From JAOABV01 sp964473505 (GTDB lineage Bacteria; Hydrothermota; Tepidihabitantia; Tepidihabitantales; CAIPLT01), in contig CAYYPG010000043.1 of the NCBI GenBank assembly GCA_964473505.1, positions 1 to 16,648 of the forward strand: DNA of 16,648 bases, read 5' to 3'. The notes beneath the pieces were generated by a model. That model saw nothing but the letters and a program-made list of their open reading frames with translations. It ran no database searches and had not been told where the DNA came from. Shown here in pieces: positions 13,057 to 16,648 of this stretch. The translations under genes and the position numbers were made by a program. Every line of letters starts with the position of its first letter. Position 1 is the first letter of the stretch.

Positions 13057-16000
13057 TCATTGCACAATCAATTTTTTAGTTATCGGATTAAATGTCTTTC
13101 CTGTGAGCGTATAAAAATAGACACCTTGAGCAACACGCACATTCTTTTCATCTTTACCATCCCAGATAATTTGGTATTCGCCAGCTGGTTGCTCTTGAGA
13201 AACTAAAGTTCTTACTAATCTGCCACTATTATTATAGATTTTTAATTCAATCTTCTGGGCTGAAGGGACTGCGTAGTTTATTTTACAGGTATTTCTAAAC
13301 GGATTTGGCGTATTCTGGTTGAGATAAAGCGACGGAATATATGTGGGCAATAATATCTGTTCGATTGCCATCGCATGGCGAATGTCGATGGAAAAATAGA
13401 TAGTATTAGAGTAATTTTGCGCTCGTACGGTCAAAAGAAAATCGAGAATCGTGTCTTGAGGATTTGGGACAACATAAAAGACAAATGGGTTATTCTGATT
13501 ATGGACTTCACCTTGAGCCGGAATATTTCCAAACGATTTGAACGAATCAGTCAAGACGGCTTCACTATCAAGGCTTTTTAAAGTCGCATTAACATTTTCT
13601 GCGGGAAAAGCACCAAAGTTCTTTAAGTAGGTTACGAGTTCTATACGTTCATTGGGTTCACAAATACCGTTATTGTTACCACCAATCGAATCTCGAGTAA
13701 TGCGCCGAGTTAAAACAACCCACGGACTTTGTTGATAAGTCGGCTGATGAGTAGAAAATTTTATTGCTCGATTACTACTTAAAGGTGCGGCAGTTTCGTG
13801 ATAAATATTATTGAAAAGGTACTGAATACCGACGGTTTCGGTTTGATTTTCAATGCCTACGACGACATTTGATGGCAAAGCCACTGTCTGATATTGGAAC
13901 ACAATCTCACCATCACCGGTAGGTGTGGGATAAAATTGCGGGTTATAAAGTATTACTTGGAATGTCTGGCGCATATTGGCTAAACCATTTAAAGCCACAT
14001 CATAGAACTCAACAATCCAGCGATGGTTCACCGCATCATAATATTGATAAATATCGCCTTGCAAAGATGGGTCTAAGTCACACCAGAACGGAGCAATCAT
14101 TGCCGGTGGTCCTGCGGTATCAGGAATTCCCGACAGATTATTACCAAACCGATAAGAAGTTCTGCCCATGGCTAAAAAGCCATTAGAACAGACCGAAATG
14201 GAATCATAATTTTGCCCATAATAGCGAAAAGTAAAAGGCAAACGTAAAGTAGTTACTTGCGCATCATGATTGGTAATTTCGGGAATAATTGTTCCTGGAC
14301 CAGAAGGACCGATCTCGAACCAATTATAAACCGGTGCCCGTCCGGAAAGCGTATCCGTATTATCGTATGCCCAATAGCCAAAAAGGTCTGGTCCAGTTGG
14401 GTCTTGGGTTGAACCCGCTTCAGAAGTAATCGTAAAGGTAAAACTATCATTATAAGTGAATCCAACTCCATTCGCCTTAAGCAGAACCTTAAAACTAATC
14501 GGAAAATTTATTGGTAGATCCGGCGCAGCACAAACCGCAAACGGGTCATTATGGTTCATACTCACACTACCATTTCCAATATTGCCAAAACTGGCTGTAG
14601 AATCAGTAACGATTACATATGGTGAAGTGCTACGCATTATCGCATTTACCGCATAAAGATTTTCTGCAACATTTTCGATCTGGATTTTTAATAGCGCGCT
14701 CTCTTTTCGACCTAATCGGGCATTATAATTGCCGCCAGGAAATGTATCAATTAGTGTAGTACTTATGTAATTTAATTTTCCGGCAGAAACCGATAAAGTG
14801 AATGGCAGATTCCAGTTATTCCCTTGATTGTCCTGGACAAACAGTTGAAAGTTTAATTGATAATTATGGAAACAAGCTTGGTTTACCGCAAATTGATAAT
14901 AACCGTTATTCGCTACAGTCGTATTTATCGGGATCGAATCAAAAGTTTTGATACTATCAGTAATTGTTATATTGGGGTCAGTTGTCCTTAAGATTGCTAA
15001 CAGATTCTGCACAGCAATAGCTCCGCTATTATTGATAAATACTTTTAACTGTATAATCTCATTAGGATTAATTCGACCATTGCCATTACCCGTAACCGTA
15101 TCATTGATTAGAGAATACTGATAAGTAAGCAAAGGTATATTATGGGGAATAATACGGGCTCTACCTTCATAAGGAATAAAATCCTGTCCTGTGACCGTTA
15201 CTTCCATAAATCCAGCCCAACGCGGCTGGATTGGTAAAACTACTTGTCCTTGGGAATTAGTGAGACCAACCGCATAAATTGTGGTATCCATTCTAATACA
15301 AACTGTAATATCCCGAACTGGTAAGCCTAAATGATCTCTCACTGTAACAGTAAAATTGTTTGCGGATTGCGGAACTACTGAGTCAAAAATAACAATATTT
15401 CTTTTAGGCGTTGTTGTCCATAAACATAGCGTCGGGTCACCAAAAAGATTCCATTCTTGATACCGGGCCTGACTCGGCATCATAGAATCCATATAAAACT
15501 TTGCTCTCTTTGCTGCATCGCCCAGATAATATATCTTGTTTTCAAAAATTGCTCGGAAAAATCCTCGGGTTACTGCACTACGGTAAACTGAAATTGCCGA
15601 ACCGGTATTAGTTGTACCAAAATAGGCAATCGCACCTTTGGGATTTTGCGCAGTGCCTGCAGTAACAAAGCGGTCACCTTGATAACCAGTTGAAGTTAAA
15701 GACATTGTTGCACAAGTGCCTGAGACTACTACCGGAAGTTTATAACCATTAGTTGTAGCATTCGGGTCAACATTATTAAACGGACTCCACCAATTAGTGA
15801 CTGCTTGACCACGATACACAACAAAAGTTCTGCCATTATTAATTGCATTCATCACATTAGTAGAATTATGCCCTTGGGTTGAAAGAAAACTATCCGTAAC
15901 CATAAATCCAGCATTAAGCCAGATATTTCTAATATATCGACAATCAGCTTGATAATATTGATCTGGAGGATTATCTTCGCGGACAATGGTTGTTCCTTTT

Positions 16001-16611
16001 CGAAACCATGTAGAATCTTCCAAAAAAGGATTGCGCTCATAGCCTAAAATCTTCGCTATCTGCGTATTACATTGATCAAGCGAAGTACAAAACAATCGGC
16101 CAATGCTCAATTCAATCCGATAATTTACATCCATATTCGCATAATAATCATCTGAAGAGCCTGAAGCGGGCACTAAGGAACCATTACCAACCAATAAGAT
16201 ATATTCAGGTCTAATCTGCCAATTGTTATAAGCATTAAGTATATAATTTTTTATTTGACTCGAAGAACTACCAGTTACGGAAAGTGGTGCAATAATTGTC
16301 TTAATGCCTTTTTTGGTCTTCCAATCAGCCAAAGGTTGCACTGCAGAGAGATAACTATCCGGACAAATAATAATTAACTTCGCACCAGTTTGAGCCAAGA
16401 CAATGCTCGCTAAAAATAGCGAGAGCAAAAAGAAGAATTTTTTTCTAATGCTGCATCCAATCATTGCAACCGCATTCAATTTCAAACTTTTAATTTTCGT
16501 TTTCTTCATTGTAAGCAAGAGCTCTAACAAAGTCAATATTGGTTCAAAAGGCATGAAATGCAGTAGCATAATTATTGATTTTTTCTTGAGGGATTGGGGT
16601 CTTGTGAGCAT
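13057..16611 (-). CDS. Large secreted C25 (gingipain-like) family protein, catalytic His replaced
   Basis: Up to 1,184 residues. A signal peptide is clear at 51-74 (IRKKFFFLLSLFLASIVLAQ), so the working start is probably Met50 (16464) or Met35 (16509); neither has a Shine-Dalgarno sequence, and the outermost ATG is given. The C25 domain (about 77-400) shows VGNGSLVPAS, the Cys nucleophile in VVSGTCATM (Cys300) and the closing WNLFGDPTL (387-395). Where gingipains have YTGHGS, this has YRGQAV: Gln269 in place of the His, 31 residues before the Cys (33 in RgpB). Beta domains follow, including three CARDB-like ones (about 488-605, 606-730, 965-1075) with Asp/Asn-rich turns (NGNGRINPNE, GGNNNGICEPNE), and a nidogen-like segment (740-950). 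A FlgD-like C-terminal sorting domain (1095-1184) ends the protein. It may be a non-proteolytic surface protein. Confidence 0.88.
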   Translation of the reverse strand: MLTRPQSLKKKSIIMLLHFMPFEPILTLLELLLTMKKTKIKSLKLNAVAMIGCSIRKKFFFLLSLFLASIVLAQTGAKLIIICPDSYLSAVQPLADWKTKKGIKTIIAPLSVTGSSSSQIKNYILNAYNNWQIRPEYILLVGNGSLVPASGSSDDYYANMDVNYRIELSIGRLFCTSLDQCNTQIAKILGYERNPFLEDSTWFRKGTTIVREDNPPDQYYQADCRYIRNIWLNAGFMVTDSFLSTQGHNSTNVMNAINNGRTFVVYRGQAVTNWWSPFNNVDPNATTNGYKLPVVVSGTCATMSLTSTGYQGDRFVTAGTAQNPKGAIAYFGTTNTGSAISVYRSAVTRGFFRAIFENKIYYLGDAAKRAKFYMDSMMPSQARYQEWNLFGDPTLCLWTTTPKRNIVIFDSVVPQSANNFTVTVRDHLGLPVRDITVCIRMDTTIYAVGLTNSQGQVVLPIQPRWAGFMEVTVTGQDFIPYEGRARIIPHNIPLLTYQYSLINDTVTGNGNGRINPNEIIQLKVFINNSGAIAVQNLLAILRTTDPNITITDSIKTFDSIPINTTVANNGYYQFAVNQACFHNYQLNFQLFVQDNQGNNWNLPFTLSVSAGKLNYISTTLIDTFPGGNYNARLGRKESALLKIQIENVAENLYAVNAIMRSTSPYVIVTDSTASFGNIGNGSVSMNHNDPFAVCAAPDLPINFPISFKVLLKANGVGFTYNDSFTFTITSEAGSTQDPTGPDLFGYWAYDNTDTLSGRAPVYNWFEIGPSGPGTIIPEITNHDAQVTTLRLPFTFRYYGQNYDSISVCSNGFLAMGRTSYRFGNNLSGIPDTAGPPAMIAPFWCDLDPSLQGDIYQYYDAVNHRWIVEFYDVALNGLANMRQTFQVILYNPQFYPTPTGDGEIVFQYQTVALPSNVVVGIENQTETVGIQYLFNNIYHETAAPLSSNRAIKFSTHQPTYQQSPWVVLTRRITRDSIGGNNNGICEPNERIELVTYLKNFGAFPAENVNATLKSLDSEAVLTDSFKSFGNIPAQGEVHNQNNPFVFYVVPNPQDTILDFLLTVRAQNYSNTIYFSIDIRHAMAIEQILLPTYIPSLYLNQNTPNPFRNTCKINYAVPSAQKIELKIYNNSGRLVRTLVSQEQPAGEYQIIWDGKDEKNVRVAQGVYFYTLTGKTFNPITKKLIVQ

Positions 16612-16627
16612 TTTTCAGAGATTTCAT
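16544..16627 (-). CDS. Possible 27-codon leader ORF with a strong ribosome binding site
   Basis: AAAGGAG (16639-16633) followed 5 nt later by ATG (16627-16625) is the best ribosome binding site near the C25 gene. The frame it opens (MKSLKNAHKTPIPQEKINN and onward) stops at TGA 16546-16544 and is out of phase with the C25 frame. It overlaps the outermost C25 ATG and ends 34 bp before Met35. It could be a translated leader peptide, or the start of the real gene broken by a frameshift (true or an assembly error). Confidence 0.35.
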   Translation of the reverse strand: MKSLKNAHKTPIPQEKINNYATAFHAF

Positions 16628-16648
16628 TATAGCTCCTTTATTGTGAGA

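Noticed and set aside
13375..14656. Plus-strand ORFs of 66-87 codons opposite the C25 gene
   Set aside because: They are antisense to a long, domain-rich frame, and have no ribosome binding sites or recognisable motifs.

Overview
The window looks like part of a metagenome-assembled contig from an AT-rich, probably uncultured and anaerobic bacterium. Two large minus-strand genes encode exported peptidases that end in FlgD-like/type IX-style C-terminal sorting domains. This points to the FCB side of the tree or a WOR-3/Stahlbacteria-like candidate phylum (an inference; there is no marker gene here). The first bases lie inside a dispersed repeat and an exact 100-N gap interrupts a tandem repeat, so the assembly was probably broken by repeats.

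Region 1 (1-1971) has no intact gene. It holds the wreck of an IS3-type insertion sequence on the minus strand (orfA with HTH and leucine-zipper-like parts, and an orfB piece with a TDNG motif). After that come a poorly conserved stretch and an array of about 87-bp (29-codon) tandem repeats that stays open in one minus-strand frame.

Region 2 (1972-8855, plus strand) is the metabolic core. It starts with a UlaG-like metallo-beta-lactamase-fold hydrolase. Next are the alpha and beta subunits of a two-subunit class I fumarate hydratase, an iron-sulfur subunit with one [2Fe-2S] and two [4Fe-4S] motifs, and a fumarate reductase/succinate dehydrogenase flavoprotein. No membrane-anchor gene is present, so malate-fumarate-succinate interconversion is probably handled by a soluble, TfrAB-like enzyme. 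A Na+/phosphate (NptA-type) transporter and a PhoU-like protein follow as a phosphate pair.

Region 3 (8856-11257) holds one TVP38/TMEM64-type membrane protein and about 1.2 kb of decayed DNA. That DNA contains repeated remnants of a short PilZ-like coding segment, the second copy of the 62-bp repeat found at the window edge, and a duplicated 3' tail of the next gene.

Region 4 (11258-16611, minus strand) holds an M14 zinc carboxypeptidase and a 1,184-codon C25 (gingipain-like) protein. Both look secreted and carry related C-terminal domains. The C25 protein keeps the catalytic Cys but has Gln where the catalytic His is expected.

The most unusual theme is that several gene-free stretches contain degenerate, repeated copies of short coding pieces, often gene 3' ends. 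The array between the two fumarate hydratase subunits (3635-3920) is the clearest case.
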